DNA of 64,000 nt from Candidatus Paceibacterota bacterium (GCA_035530615.1 DATKUL010000002.1:884322-948321); one strand, 5' to 3'. Positions 25,417 through 34,862 are shown, numbered from the stretch's first letter. The notes: generated by a model not told the origin, from the letters alone. Program-made: numbers and translations.

Positions 25417-25850
25417 GATCGTGCCCCAATTAAACCGTGACGGGCGTTGGCTAGATCATCCAGTTCGGCCACCTCGTGGCGTTGGATCTCGCGCTTCCAC
25501 TGCGCACGGCCCTCGGAGTCAAGCCGCTCGAGAGTACCTAAACGCTTGCGCGTCTCATGCCACAGATGACTGACCTCGTCATGCGTAGACGCTGCGGCGA
25601 CCAGCTCTTCACCACTTACTCTGACCTCTTCAGAGAGGCGCGTCGCCTGATCACCGATCCAACAAATCTTATCCATCGTGGTCTGCCCAGTCGGTGCCGC
25701 GAGCGCCTCCAAAGAGGCTTCGGCTTGCCGATACGCATCCTGCGCAAGGCGAAGGTCGCGCTGGACAAGGATCAACCGTTCGCGCACGAGGCGCTCCTCC
25801 AAGGCACGAATGCGCATGACGGTATCAAGGGAGAAGCGGTAAGCCTTCAC
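25413..25850 (-). CDS. fliJ: FliJ-type export chaperone/stalk protein
   Basis: The 145-residue protein is a long helical hairpin with few breaks (FSLDTVMRIRALEERLVRER, then RDLRLAQDAYRQAEASLEAL), the shape of FliJ. It lies directly after fliI (4-bp overlap), the standard order. FliJ forms the central stalk of the FliI ATPase and links it to FlhA. Sequence identity in the family is low, so the call rests on length, coil and position. Confidence 0.85.
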   Translation of the reverse strand: MKAYRFSLDTVMRIRALEERLVRERLILVQRDLRLAQDAYRQAEASLEALAAPTGQTTMDKICWIGDQATRLSEEVRVSGEELVAAASTHDEVSHLWHETRKRLGTLERLDSEGRAQWKREIQRHEVAELDDLANARHGLIGARS

Positions 25851-27166
25851 GATTGGACCTCCTGCGTCGAGACCATCGCAACCAGGGCGTCCCGTGCAGT
25901 AGCCAAATCGGTCACTTCATCCATTGGTTGCCTGCAGAAGGCGTCGATAGTGGACTTCAGGGCCACCGCCCGGTCGACCACTGGGTTTGTCCCGGCAACG
26001 TAAGCGCCGATCTCGATCAAATCCTTGGCATCGCGCCAGGCTGCCAGCAACTCGCGGACGATGCCCCCAGCCCGCACCTGTTCATCCGAAGCCACCATCG
26101 AAGCCACTCGCGAGATCGAACCCAACACATCCACTGCCGGATAATGGTTCGATTCTGCCAGAGTCCTCGATAGTTGGATGTGGCCGTCAAGAATAGAACG
26201 GGCGGTATCGGCGATCGGCTCATTCATGTCATCGCCCTCGACCAACACTGTGTAAAGACCAGTGATCGACCCTCGCTCGCCAAGACCGGTGCGTTCGAGC
26301 AGACGCGGCAGCAGTCCGAAAACGCTAGGCGGATACCCCCGTGTCGCCGGCGGCTCCCCTGCTGCAAGGCCTACTTCCCGTTGGGCCATGGCGAAACGCG
26401 TGATGGAGTCCATCATCAGCACCACGTCGTTGCCCTGGTCTCGGAACCACTCGGCGATCCGAGTTGCCGTGAAGGCAGCTCGGATGCGCATTACCGCTGG
26501 GGCGTCGGAAGTCGCAACCACCACTACCGATCGCGCTAGCCCCTCGGGACCGAGATCTCGTTCGATGAACTCAGCAACCTCGCGTCCCCGTTCGCCGATC
26601 AGAGCCACCACGGACACATCAGCCGAAGTACCCCGAGCAATCATCGACATCAACGACGACTTACCAACACCTGATCCGGCGAAAATCCCGAGGCGCTGAC
26701 CCTTCCCGCAGGGAATAAGGCCATCAAGAACCCTCACTCCAAGTGGCAATTGTTCGGCTACCATCCCCCGTCGCAAGGGGTGCGGGGGCTCTCCCCCAAC
26801 CGACACATCGGTTCCCACGATCCCAGGTCCCTCGTCGATTGGCTGGCCTCTCCCGTCAAGAATTCGACCCAGCAAATCTGGACCCACGCGTATTGGCAAG
26901 GGACCACCCATGTCGAGCACGCGCGTTCCAGACCGCAAACCAGTCGTGTCGGCGAGAGCCAGACACACAACGCGGTCCTCGCGCAGTGCGACAACCTCAG
27001 CGAAAATCTGATCGTCGCCAGGCAACAGTATGAGACCGTCACCAATGGCCGCGGAGATGCCAACCACTTCAATGGACATACCCACCATCTGCGTTACTCG
27101 ACCATAGCGCTGCGGGCGTGCAGCGGTGAAAGCCGCCTGACTCACCTCGTCAAACAGCCTGGTCAT
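25847..27166 (-). CDS. fliI: Flagellum-specific ATPase FliI
   Basis: This is a 439-residue F1-beta-like ATPase with Walker A GSGVGKS at 164-170, Walker B VVLMMDSITRFA and the catalytic glutamate in ALIGERGREVAEF. The SPRI-like FliI/YscN signature PATRGYPPSVFGLLPRLLER is present. It energises unfolding and loading of export substrates. It overlaps fliH by 17 bp and fliJ by 4 bp. Confidence 0.97.
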   Translation of the reverse strand: MTRLFDEVSQAAFTAARPQRYGRVTQMVGMSIEVVGISAAIGDGLILLPGDDQIFAEVVALREDRVVCLALADTTGLRSGTRVLDMGGPLPIRVGPDLLGRILDGRGQPIDEGPGIVGTDVSVGGEPPHPLRRGMVAEQLPLGVRVLDGLIPCGKGQRLGIFAGSGVGKSSLMSMIARGTSADVSVVALIGERGREVAEFIERDLGPEGLARSVVVVATSDAPAVMRIRAAFTATRIAEWFRDQGNDVVLMMDSITRFAMAQREVGLAAGEPPATRGYPPSVFGLLPRLLERTGLGERGSITGLYTVLVEGDDMNEPIADTARSILDGHIQLSRTLAESNHYPAVDVLGSISRVASMVASDEQVRAGGIVRELLAAWRDAKDLIEIGAYVAGTNPVVDRAVALKSTIDAFCRQPMDEVTDLATARDALVAMVSTQEVQS

Positions 27167-27812
27167 AGCCCACCTCCGACTTCGACGATCCGAAAAGGAC
27201 TTTCCTCACCCGTTCGAGGGCGGTATTCAACTGCCCGTCAAGAGTGGTATTGCCAATCTCCACCAACACTCCGCCGGCTACGACGGCAGGGTCGGATACC
27301 AGGAGGATCTTTCGACCAAGATCGAGGTCGGAGATCTCACCCAGTTTGTTAACATCCGCGGGGTTCATCCGGACCGTCGCCGGCAGGGTCCCCTCGTCGA
27401 AGGCGAGAGCCCGGATAATGGCCTCGCGCCCGGGGTTGACCGTCAACTCCAATTCACGAGCTAAGAGCTGCTCCAGCAGGGCGAAGGCAAGTCTGGGAGC
27501 TGTCCTTTGAATTTCAGTCCGCAAACGTAGGTCCCCCTCGCCCACATCGGTGATGGCCTGAGCGAGTGCCGCCATGGCAGTCTCAACCCGTCGAGATTCC
27601 TCGACCTTGATCCGGTCGGCGTCAGCGAGCGCTCTGGCCATTCCCTCGGCATATCCGTCCTCATAGCCTTGGCGCAGAGCCTGGACCTGACGTACCTCCA
27701 TCAAACCTGCCTCAGTATCACGGTTCGCGTAGGTGGTCGGCACTGCAGGCAAATGAGCTAATCGCCGTAACTCTCGCGACCCCAGAAGATCCGCGCGTTT
27801 GAAGGTGCTCAT
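27150..27812 (-). CDS. fliH: Flagellar assembly protein FliH
   Basis: The 220-residue protein has a helical N-terminal part rich in Glu/Arg/Gln (QVQALRQGYEDGYAEGMARA) and a C-terminal domain like the ATP synthase delta subunit (RMNPADVNKLGEISDLDLGR, then VSDPAVVAGGVLVEIGNTTL, DGQLNTALERV). FliH is the peripheral stalk that holds FliI and docks on FliN. Position between fliG and fliI, with overlaps of 4 and 17 bp, is typical. Confidence 0.93.
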   Translation of the reverse strand: MSTFKRADLLGSRELRRLAHLPAVPTTYANRDTEAGLMEVRQVQALRQGYEDGYAEGMARALADADRIKVEESRRVETAMAALAQAITDVGEGDLRLRTEIQRTAPRLAFALLEQLLARELELTVNPGREAIIRALAFDEGTLPATVRMNPADVNKLGEISDLDLGRKILLVSDPAVVAGGVLVEIGNTTLDGQLNTALERVRKVLFGSSKSEVGYDQAV

Positions 27813-28861
27813 ATAACCGCCTCATCCTCGCGCGCGATGACAATGACCCCTTCAGCATCAAGCTGACGAGCGGTGCGAACGATGGTTGCTTGGGCGGCAT
27901 TAATCTGGGAACCGCGCACCGTGCCCATCGCCTCCAGCTCTTCATCGACCATAGCGGTGACCCGCTCGGAGAGATTGCTGCGAATCTTGGCCAGAGCCTC
28001 GGGCGACAGGCGCGGCTCCTTCATAGCCAGCGCTAAGGTCGGCGCATCCAACGTGCGGAAGATCTGCTGCAAAGACTTGTCCTCGAGCTTGATCACGTCG
28101 TCAAAGGTAAAGAGTTTGGCCCGGATCTGCTCGACGAGCGCCTGATCCTCCTCCTCAAGTGCCCCTAATACCTGCTGTTCGATTGAGCGATCTGAATGAT
28201 TCAAAATCTCGGCCATGGTCGCAGTCCCGCCTGCCATAGTGGTGGACCCGCCAAGCTGGGCACCGCGTAACTTCTCCGCAAACAATGAGGTCGCCTGTCG
28301 AATAGCAACCGGGTCCACACGGGTGAGTTGGGCAATCCGCTTGGCGACCTTCACCCGAAAGGCCGGATCAAGGACGCTTAGTAAGTTGGCTGCTTCCCCC
28401 GGGGGTAGGTAGGCAAGCAAGACCGCCACCACCTGCGGCTGTTGTCCGCCGAGCACCATAAGAGCCTGCTGCGGGTCGATACGCAACAGACCCGAAAGCG
28501 GACTAGCCGCCCGCTGGCCCTCAATCTGGTCTATGACCTCTTGAGCTCGGGTCTGTCCCAAACGCTCTTGCAAGAACGCTCTCGCCAATTCGAGACCGCC
28601 CTGGCCCATCAACTCCGACCGACCGGCCCGCTCCATAAACTCAGCAAAAACCTCAACGATCATGGCCGATGTGAGTGGTGGCAGTCCGACCATCTCCTTG
28701 GTAAGGCCGATCGCTTCCTCATCACTCATCTCTTTCAACACCGGTGCCGCCCGATGGGTTCCCAGATGGGCCAGCAGAACAGCAATCTTCTGTCGGCCAG
28801 TAAGTAGTGTCACCGATACGCCCTGGGTGTCGCCGGCGGTGGCCCATCCCGTCTGCTCCAT
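27809..28861 (-). CDS. fliG: Flagellar motor switch protein FliG
   Basis: From the ATG at 28861, which overlaps the fliF stop as TGATG, the product is 350 residues. The extra 11 codons upstream lie inside fliF. The N-terminal (LTGRQKIAVLLAHLG), middle (SLFAEKLRGAQLGGSTTMAG) and C-terminal torque domains (EIRAKLFTFDDVIKLEDKSL) follow in order; charged residues that face MotA are kept. FliG joins the MS-ring to the C-ring and turns stator force into rotation. Confidence 0.96.
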   Translation of the reverse strand: MEQTGWATAGDTQGVSVTLLTGRQKIAVLLAHLGTHRAAPVLKEMSDEEAIGLTKEMVGLPPLTSAMIVEVFAEFMERAGRSELMGQGGLELARAFLQERLGQTRAQEVIDQIEGQRAASPLSGLLRIDPQQALMVLGGQQPQVVAVLLAYLPPGEAANLLSVLDPAFRVKVAKRIAQLTRVDPVAIRQATSLFAEKLRGAQLGGSTTMAGGTATMAEILNHSDRSIEQQVLGALEEEDQALVEQIRAKLFTFDDVIKLEDKSLQQIFRTLDAPTLALAMKEPRLSPEALAKIRSNLSERVTAMVDEELEAMGTVRGSQINAAQATIVRTARQLDAEGVIVIAREDEAVI

Positions 28862-30456
28862 CACACTGGCTCCGTGTGCTGTTCGGCGGCCCATGTTCGA
28901 AGCAGACGCGCGACCTCAGCCGGACGCGCTTCGATATAACTGCTCACCTGCGAGAGCGCCACGTCGGACGCAACTTCCATGCCCGGAGGTCCTGCAATAA
29001 CCGGCAATTCAATAACGGGACGGGGCGCATCCTCGCGCGCAAGTACCCGTGGCCCTGTTTGGGTGAATCCCGGGACCTGAATCTCGTCGTAACGTGGGCG
29101 ACGTGCCGCGCGAAGAGCAAAGAACATCATCGCCATAATCAGCAGAGCCAACACAACAACCTCTGCTGCGTGCTCCAGAGGCAGACGCGACCTGGAACCA
29201 GTCGTAGCGGGAGATGTCAGGTTGGTTGAGGCAAACCGCGTCACGGTCACCGCCACCTGGTCGCCGCTGGTCGTATCCAAACCAGCAGCCGCAGTGACCA
29301 AGGAGGTCACAGCAGCCTGACTGATCTTGGTCTTGGCCGCGGAATTCAACAAGACGGCAATGGAGGTCTTTACTACTTGACCCGGAGCTTGTTTCACGGT
29401 CTGGGTCACCTGACCCACGGCGTTGGTCACCTGGCTGCTGGTCGAGGTGTAATTGCCGCTGGACGATGTCGCCACTGGCGGCGTGCCCGACCCCAGAACT
29501 CCCGATGGGGGCGCTCCAGTACCGGTGTAGGTCTGACTTGAGGTGGTCTGACCCGTGGGGACCACGATCGGCTTTCCCTCGGCGTCCACCTGAAACCCCA
29601 CGGTCGTCGTACTCTGCTGATCGAAGTTCAATAGGGCGTGAACCTGGACCACGGCATTACCCGCACCCACGACTCGATTCAACAGAGCCTCGATAGCCTT
29701 TGCCAGTTGGTTGTTATAGGCAATGGTCTGCGCACTCTCCGATGAACCCGTTCCGCCTGATGTATCCCCCATCGTCGACAATACGTCGCCGTGGTTGTCC
29801 ACAACGGTGACATCGGAGGCGGAGAGTCCGGGTGTCGCTGATGCCGCCAAATGCACTATGGCAGTCACCTGTCCAGACGTTAACGTGGCACCCGGGAGTA
29901 GATTAACAAGGATCGAAGCGGTCGGCGTCGGTTGGTCGCCAATGGCAAAGGAACTCTGCGCGGGGATGACAAGGATCACCCGAGCCGACGCAATTCCCTG
30001 GATGGACTCGATGGTCTGTTGGAGTTGTTCCTCTAATGCCTGCTGATATTCAACCTGTTGCACGAACTGCGACGTGGTGATTCCGCTCTTGGCAAGATTG
30101 GAGAAACCCACGGTGCCCGAACTAGGTAGGCCTTGCTCAGCCAGGGTGACTCGCTCCTGATCCACCAGTTGTGCGGGGACCAGAACCGTAGTACCTCCGC
30201 TGCTCAACTTGTAGGGAACATTCGCGGCGGTCAATGCAGTGGTCACCGCCCCAGCGTCCGAGGCCCGGAGGTTAGTGAAAAGCGGTTGGAAATTAGGTTG
30301 GGACTCTATGCGCATGAAAGCCACCCCTGCTATGACCAGACCGATCACCGACAGACCGGTCATCACCTTCTGACCGGCCGTGAAGCCTGAGAGCACAGAC
30401 GCTGTACGGCTACGTACAGCGTTCAAGGTGTCGGTAGCGAGAGGGGATAAGACCAT
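28861..30456 (-). CDS. fliF: Flagellar MS-ring protein FliF
   Basis: FliF is 531 residues with a membrane helix at each end (VMTGLSVIGLVIAGVAFMRI and HAAEVVVLALLIMAMMFFAL) and the secretin-like ring domains between (TVGFSNLAKSGITTSQFVQQ, VEYQQALEEQLQQTIESI, then ARVILVIPAQSSFAI). The C-terminal peptide that binds FliG is present. It is the first structure built in the membrane. It follows fliE by 4 bp. Confidence 0.97.
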   Translation of the reverse strand: MVLSPLATDTLNAVRSRTASVLSGFTAGQKVMTGLSVIGLVIAGVAFMRIESQPNFQPLFTNLRASDAGAVTTALTAANVPYKLSSGGTTVLVPAQLVDQERVTLAEQGLPSSGTVGFSNLAKSGITTSQFVQQVEYQQALEEQLQQTIESIQGIASARVILVIPAQSSFAIGDQPTPTASILVNLLPGATLTSGQVTAIVHLAASATPGLSASDVTVVDNHGDVLSTMGDTSGGTGSSESAQTIAYNNQLAKAIEALLNRVVGAGNAVVQVHALLNFDQQSTTTVGFQVDAEGKPIVVPTGQTTSSQTYTGTGAPPSGVLGSGTPPVATSSSGNYTSTSSQVTNAVGQVTQTVKQAPGQVVKTSIAVLLNSAAKTKISQAAVTSLVTAAAGLDTTSGDQVAVTVTRFASTNLTSPATTGSRSRLPLEHAAEVVVLALLIMAMMFFALRAARRPRYDEIQVPGFTQTGPRVLAREDAPRPVIELPVIAGPPGMEVASDVALSQVSSYIEARPAEVARLLRTWAAEQHTEPV

Positions 30457-30460
30457 AGAT

Positions 30461-30775
30461 TTAGAGCTGCATGTTCATGATCGTGTTCAAGGAAGTAACC
30501 GCTCTGCTGGCCAGGGCGCTGGCCAGTTGCGTGTCCAGAGTGGCAACAATGGAAGCCACCGTGGCATCCACCACCGTGGCATTGCCTGCCACCGCTTGGA
30601 GTGAGAGGTTTGTGGCGTTGTTGGTGACCTCGTTCAGCGAATCAATAGCCTGACCGAGGATGTTCTGGAAAGAACCCGATGTCGCTGCGCCAGAGGCTCC
30701 CAGAGCTTGCGCGGCACCCGAGCCCGCTGTGGCAGAGATCGAAGGAATTGCGGGGATAGAGGAAATTATCATCAT
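30461..30775 (-). CDS. fliE: MS-ring/rod adapter FliE
   Basis: FliE has 104 residues. The C-terminal two thirds (ILGQAIDSLNEVTNNATNLS, then QAVAGNATVVDATVASIVA and VTSLNTIMNMQL) match the conserved helices of FliE, which joins the MS-ring to the rod. The N-terminus is Ala/Ser-rich and variable. It starts in the last base of the flgC stop codon and precedes fliF, the usual flgBC-fliEFG order. Confidence 0.92.
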   Translation of the reverse strand: MMIISSIPAIPSISATAGSGAAQALGASGAATSGSFQNILGQAIDSLNEVTNNATNLSLQAVAGNATVVDATVASIVATLDTQLASALASRAVTSLNTIMNMQL

Positions 30776-31197
30776 CAGGCCTTGATGTTAAGAATAGCCT
30801 GATAGGCATCTTTGGCGTTGGACATAACTTTGGCGTTGGCTTGATAGGAGGTCTGAGCCTGGATGAGACTTGTCATCTGGGTCGCAAGGTCAACTGCCGG
30901 ATATTCCACCAACCCTTCGGCATTAGCCAAAGGGTTGTTCGGTTCGTACTGCATTCGACCCTTCGCAGAGCCGAGTTCAATGGCGTTGACCTGAACTCCT
31001 GAGTCTGCTCCGGGGCCCCACGGACCCGACGGCCCGACCCGCTGACCAGCATTGACAGACTGCGCTCGGTAGACGGGTTGACCTGGGGTCACCGCGTCAT
31101 TCATGTTGGCGACGTTGCTAGAGATGGTGTCAATCCATGTCTGGTTGACAGTGACTCCGGTACCGGCGGTATTCACGGCACTCCATGTTGAACTCAT
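30775..31197 (-). CDS. flgC: Proximal rod protein FlgC
   Basis: FlgC here has 140 residues: an N-terminal rod helix (VTVNQTWIDTISSNVANMND), the core YRAQSVNAGQR and PNNPLANAEGLVEYPAVDLA and the C-terminal helix with SLIQAQTSYQANAKVMSNAK, close to the family norm. It is exported by the type III system. It follows flgB by 8 bp and shares one base with fliE. Confidence 0.95.
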   Translation of the reverse strand: MSSTWSAVNTAGTGVTVNQTWIDTISSNVANMNDAVTPGQPVYRAQSVNAGQRVGPSGPWGPGADSGVQVNAIELGSAKGRMQYEPNNPLANAEGLVEYPAVDLATQMTSLIQAQTSYQANAKVMSNAKDAYQAILNIKA

Positions 31198-31205
31198 GTG
31201 ACCTC

Positions 31206-31544
31206 CTAGGCAGAAAGAGCGGCGGAAAGGATCGCGAATTGGGCACTGAGGGCATTGGCCACCAACTTGTTCTCGAGATTGTTCTCCTGCAACAGGGTCA
31301 TCTCGGCCGCGATAGAGACGTTGTTGCCGTTGACCCCCGCTGGCAGGCCCTCAGGGATGAGCGTCATCGTGGCACTTCCACCTTGTTGTAATGCCGCAGC
31401 CAGCGAGTCTTGGAAAGTGACCTGATTGGCTTGGTAGCCCGGGGTGTCCTGGTTGGCAATATTGTTCGCGATTGTCTGCTGTTGACTGACAACGGCGTTA
31501 AGCGCAAACTGCAAAACACCGATGGACTGAGTGGCGTCGGCCAT
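31206..31544 (-). CDS. flgB: Proximal rod protein FlgB
   Basis: The 112-residue protein has the FlgB/rod motif NNIANQDTPGYQANQVTFQD near residue 25 and a C-terminal helix (EMTLLQENNLENKLVANALS). It is the first gene of the flgBC-fliEFGHIJ run and is preceded by a FliA-type promoter about 75 bp away with a leader hairpin. A GAGGAGCC ribosome binding site precedes ATG 31544. Confidence 0.95.
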   Translation of the reverse strand: MADATQSIGVLQFALNAVVSQQQTIANNIANQDTPGYQANQVTFQDSLAAALQQGGSATMTLIPEGLPAGVNGNNVSIAAEMTLLQENNLENKLVANALSAQFAILSAALSA

Positions 31545-31594
31545 GACGGCTCCTCGCTCTAACTATGGGGATTCAACCATCCTGGCCCTATGTC

Positions 31595-31609
31595 GAGCGA
31601 TCCTTGCTC
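31595..31609 (-). promoter_or_regulatory. 5'-end hairpin with GGA loop in flgB leader
   Basis: On the minus strand GAGC-AAGGATC-GCTC forms a 4-bp stem with AAGGAT in the loop, the same loop as in the flagellin leader. It starts 8 nt after the -10 block, at the predicted 5' end of the message. A CsrA site is inferred. Confidence 0.5.
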
Positions 31610-31616
31610 AGGGGTA

Positions 31617-31644
31617 TCTACGGCCTACAGGTGGCAGAAGTTGA
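31617..31644 (-). promoter_or_regulatory. FliA-type promoter upstream of flgB
   Basis: On the minus strand TCAA (31644-31641), 16 nt, then GCCGTAGA (31624-31617), close to the GCCGATAA -10 of classic sigma-28 promoters. It lies in the gap between the fliT-like gene and flgB and would drive the basal-body/export run. Confidence 0.72.
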
Positions 31645-31666
31645 GGGGGCGGTCAAAAAGTTCCCT

Positions 31667-31954
31667 TCACATATCTGTCTCGAGATAACTTGCTAATCGA
31701 TCCGCCTGGTGGGGACTCTGCCGCGCCGAAGGAGGCCGATTGGCAATCACCCTCATACGGGCGCTCACCTCCACCGCCACCTGATCACAGGCATCGCGAA
31801 GTCGACGCGCTTGGTCACGGTAGTCATCAGGAATGGGATCTGTCGGTCGGGTAGGTGGCTCCGCAGGAAAATCAGATCCGACCTGCGCGGCCTGGCGGAT
31901 GGCCAACACATAGTTGGTCATCTCCGCCAGATATTCATCCCACGTCCGGGCCAT
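31667..31954 (-). CDS. Small helical FliT-position protein
   Basis: The protein has about 95 residues from the ATG at 31954 (MARTWDEYLAEMTNYVLAIR); in-frame ATGs at 31969 and 31975 and a start at 31999 are alternatives, all overlapping the fliS end. It is predicted helical in the first half and rich in Pro and Arg later (AEPPTRPTDPIPDDYRDQAR). I see no sequence motif, but the place right after fliD-fliS is that of fliT, the FliD chaperone. A chaperone role is inference from position. Confidence 0.55.
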   Translation of the reverse strand: MARTWDEYLAEMTNYVLAIRQAAQVGSDFPAEPPTRPTDPIPDDYRDQARRLRDACDQVAVEVSARMRVIANRPPSARQSPHQADRLASYLETDM

Positions 31955-32336
31955 GGTCGCTCTGTCCATTGGCATCGACTGCGCCACGCCAGGCTTCATG
32001 AATCGGTTGGAACAATCTGGCGCACTCGCGCACTAACTCAAGATTCTTCTCCAGATTGGCCTTGATGAGATGGCCTTCAATGAATGCGTACACCGAGAGC
32101 AACTCGTGCCCACCCTCGAATCCATCGGGATTAAGCGCCCAGCGCAGCATTCGGATGCTGCGCTGGGCATGTTGCAGATTCCGATCCACAACCTCATAGT
32201 CACTCTCCTGGATGCCGACTTCAGCTCGAGCAATGTCGGCCGCCAAGCGATCACAAATCATGATGAGAAGATGTGGACCGTCTGCGGTTTTAACCGATTG
32301 ATCCTGATAGGCAAGGGCGGGGTTGCGAACTGACAC
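31935..32336 (-). CDS. fliS: Flagellin export chaperone FliS
   Basis: The 133-residue four-helix protein has the FliS start (YQDQSVKTADGPHLLIMICD, then RLAADIARAE) and core (AQRSIRMLRWALNPDGFEGG, ELLSVYAFIEGHLIKANLEK). The family's LDxxxGGEIA segment appears as LNPDGFEGGHEL. FliS binds the flagellin C-terminus before export. It follows fliD by 12 bp and overlaps the small downstream gene. Confidence 0.92.
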   Translation of the reverse strand: MSVRNPALAYQDQSVKTADGPHLLIMICDRLAADIARAEVGIQESDYEVVDRNLQHAQRSIRMLRWALNPDGFEGGHELLSVYAFIEGHLIKANLEKNLELVRECARLFQPIHEAWRGAVDANGQSDHGPDVG

Positions 32337-32348
32337 TCTCCAGATTCC

Positions 32349-34862
32349 TTAACCGATGCTCAACGTGGAGCCGGAGGAGAACAATGACGTCGATGTTGCG
32401 GCGGCCGAAGACAACGACAAAAACTTGCTCTCTGACGTGAGTCGAGCTAACACCCTCTCCATATTGACGAACTCCCGGGTCAGCATCTCCTGCTGAATGC
32501 TGATCAGTTGCTTCCGTTGGACGATTTCGTTCATCACGTTGGCCAAAGTGTTGGTCAGGCCAGTGATTGTGGCTGGTATCTGTCCACCGGGCGATGCTGT
32601 TACCTGATAGGCCACATTAGCCAGACTCTGGGCGAAACCGGGGTTGTAGTTGACTGTGCCAAGTGAGGTGGCTGTGACGATACCCGGTGTGCCCACTTGG
32701 AGAAAGAGTCCATTGGCGGGATCGGCCTGGTTGGCCAGGGAGAGCATCTGACCCGATCCTGTGGCTGCCTGACCGTTAATAGTTCCAGCCACATCAATGC
32801 CGGTATAGGTCGCACCTGATGTGAGGAGTCCCAACTGATCGGTGCCCGAGGCGCCGACCGTAAAAGTGGCCGTCGAACCGTAATCGGCGGAGGTAAGTTG
32901 CATTTGGTAGGACCCAGGCACGCCAGTCAGGGAGGCCGACGCACCGATCCCTGCCGCGGCCAACGCCGCGTTGATACCGCTGGCCACGGCGGCAATACTC
33001 TGACCAGCACCGATCGTATAGGTGACGGTGCTCGTGCCCGACGTGATTGTGTAGGTTTCTGCAGCAGCCAGAGTTGAGGTAGTCGCAGCGAATGCAGCCG
33101 AACCAACATCAAGAGCCTGGGACGCCGACTGACTGATCGACACCGCGTAACTACCCGGCGTTGTCATGTCTGTAGCACCCACGACGCTGACTTGACCGGC
33201 GTAGGCTGCATTCGCAGGGGAGAATGTCCCGCCTACGGTGAACATAGACCGAACTGCAGTGGGGTTTGCGTTGTAGGCCGATACAAACGCACTCTCATTA
33301 AAGGTGATGGTGCCCGTCGAGGTGATCGCCAACCCAGCAGATTCTCCGGGTGTGCCACTAGATCCAGCCGCCGAGGTGCCAATAGCGTTGCCCACAACGG
33401 ACAAGATCCGCTGAGCCAGCGCGCCAATCGAAGTCTGACCGTTGAGAGGGCCTGCGACGCGGGTCGCCGGGTTGTAAGCGGTTTCGGTCGAAATGAACGA
33501 GAGAATCTTATTAGCCGCATCGACCAGCGCCGATACCTGACTGGCCATCTTGGAGCCGTCAGGTGCGATCGTGAGTGTCACTGGAGTCGCACTCACCTGC
33601 GAAAGCGTCGCCGTCAGGCCGGGAAGCAGTCCTGTCACCGTGTTGGCGGAAGAAACCACCTGCAGACCACCCACTCCACCCACCGAAATGATGGAATTCT
33701 GGGCAGCGGTCGTGGTCTGCATGATCCCGAGCGATGAGGTCGAGAACGCCTGGGTGTCGATTGTCGCCGCCCCTGTCAATCCAGTCTTTAAGGATGTGAT
33801 CTCCAGGACGTACTGGTTCGTGCCAACCTGCAGAGCGGTTGCGCTCACCCCGACATTTGCTCCGTTAATGGCGTTCACCACTGATGCTAGAGACCCGTTG
33901 CCCACCGACACGTTCTGGGCGCTCATGCTCCCCAGATTCAAACTGCCGGAGAGATTGGCCGTTATCGATCCCCCACTCCCGGAGGCAAGAACAACCTGTG
34001 TCGTGCCGGTGGCGGCAATGCTTGTCACCGTCGTGGCCGTACCGTCAACGTTGATGATCCCGTCTGTGCCCGCGACAATCGGACTGGTCGCCAACCCCAC
34101 CGTGGCAAGTGCGCTACCTCCGGTGATTTGTAACGAGGCGGTCGAACCCTGATGAGCGGTAGCGATCGACAGAGCCCCGCCCGCCCCAACCGAGGCATTA
34201 AGCGTGCCACCTGAGGCTTGGGTGATTGCCTGGGTCAACTGCGTTGGAGTGTAGTTCCCCGTCGCGATGGTGAGGGTCGAAGCGACGCCGTCGACGCTCA
34301 CGTCGATCGTGTTATTGGCCGATGTGATCGAGGTACTTCCCGCGAGCGCAGTACTGCCCGCCACCGTTGCACCGGTAGAGGCTTGAGTCACACTAATTGT
34401 ATGAGCCCCCGCTAAAAGCGCAGCCTGACCACCAAAAGAGGCAACTCCTATGGCGGCGCCACCTGATCCGACCAGGTAATTCCCAGAGGCCACCACGTTA
34501 CTCGTCGCGGAAACCGTGCCCGCCGATATCTGGGTTGATCCCGTAGCTAACTGGTTCACGGCAAAGGTAATCGACCCGGCCTGGCTACCCGAAGTAATTG
34601 CACCAGTGGCGGCAAAGGAGTTGGACGAACCAACCGAGAAGGCTTGCGCAAAAGCCAATGGGTTGGACAGAGCATCACCAGCCTGTTTCATGGCAAGCAG
34701 GCCAGAGTTGATGGTCTGGTAGTCGGAAATCTGGGTATTCAGCATGGCCTGCCGCGACTGCAGTACCTGCAGCGGATATTGGAAGATTGCCATCTGCGCA
34801 TTGATAATCTGGCTGGTGTTGAGTCCCGATAACAGTCCACCAAAACTTACTGGTCCTGACAT
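32349..34862 (-). CDS. fliD: Filament cap protein FliD, unusually long
   Basis: From the ATG at 34862 (MSGPVSFGGLLSGLNTSQII) the product is 837 residues. The 27 codons upstream that remain open carry no family sequence. N-terminal and C-terminal coiled coils (LISIQQEMLTREFVNMERVL, ARLTSESKFLSLS) match FliD. Typical FliD proteins have 450-700 residues; the extra length is Ser/Thr/Ala/Gly-rich beta repeats between residues 120 and 700, probably additional surface-exposed domains of the cap. It follows the flagellin terminator, so it needs its own promoter; a weak FliA-like match (TCAA-N17-GCCATCGA) lies near 34900-34930. Confidence 0.93.
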   Translation of the reverse strand: MSGPVSFGGLLSGLNTSQIINAQMAIFQYPLQVLQSRQAMLNTQISDYQTINSGLLAMKQAGDALSNPLAFAQAFSVGSSNSFAATGAITSGSQAGSITFAVNQLATGSTQISAGTVSATSNVVASGNYLVGSGGAAIGVASFGGQAALLAGAHTISVTQASTGATVAGSTALAGSTSITSANNTIDVSVDGVASTLTIATGNYTPTQLTQAITQASGGTLNASVGAGGALSIATAHQGSTASLQITGGSALATVGLATSPIVAGTDGIINVDGTATTVTSIAATGTTQVVLASGSGGSITANLSGSLNLGSMSAQNVSVGNGSLASVVNAINGANVGVSATALQVGTNQYVLEITSLKTGLTGAATIDTQAFSTSSLGIMQTTTAAQNSIISVGGVGGLQVVSSANTVTGLLPGLTATLSQVSATPVTLTIAPDGSKMASQVSALVDAANKILSFISTETAYNPATRVAGPLNGQTSIGALAQRILSVVGNAIGTSAAGSSGTPGESAGLAITSTGTITFNESAFVSAYNANPTAVRSMFTVGGTFSPANAAYAGQVSVVGATDMTTPGSYAVSISQSASQALDVGSAAFAATTSTLAAAETYTITSGTSTVTYTIGAGQSIAAVASGINAALAAAGIGASASLTGVPGSYQMQLTSADYGSTATFTVGASGTDQLGLLTSGATYTGIDVAGTINGQAATGSGQMLSLANQADPANGLFLQVGTPGIVTATSLGTVNYNPGFAQSLANVAYQVTASPGGQIPATITGLTNTLANVMNEIVQRKQLISIQQEMLTREFVNMERVLARLTSESKFLSLSSAAATSTSLFSSGSTLSIG

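Noticed and set aside
33550..34152. 200-codon plus-strand frame opposite fliD
   Set aside because: It arises from the Ser/Thr/Ala-rich codons of fliD on the other strand.
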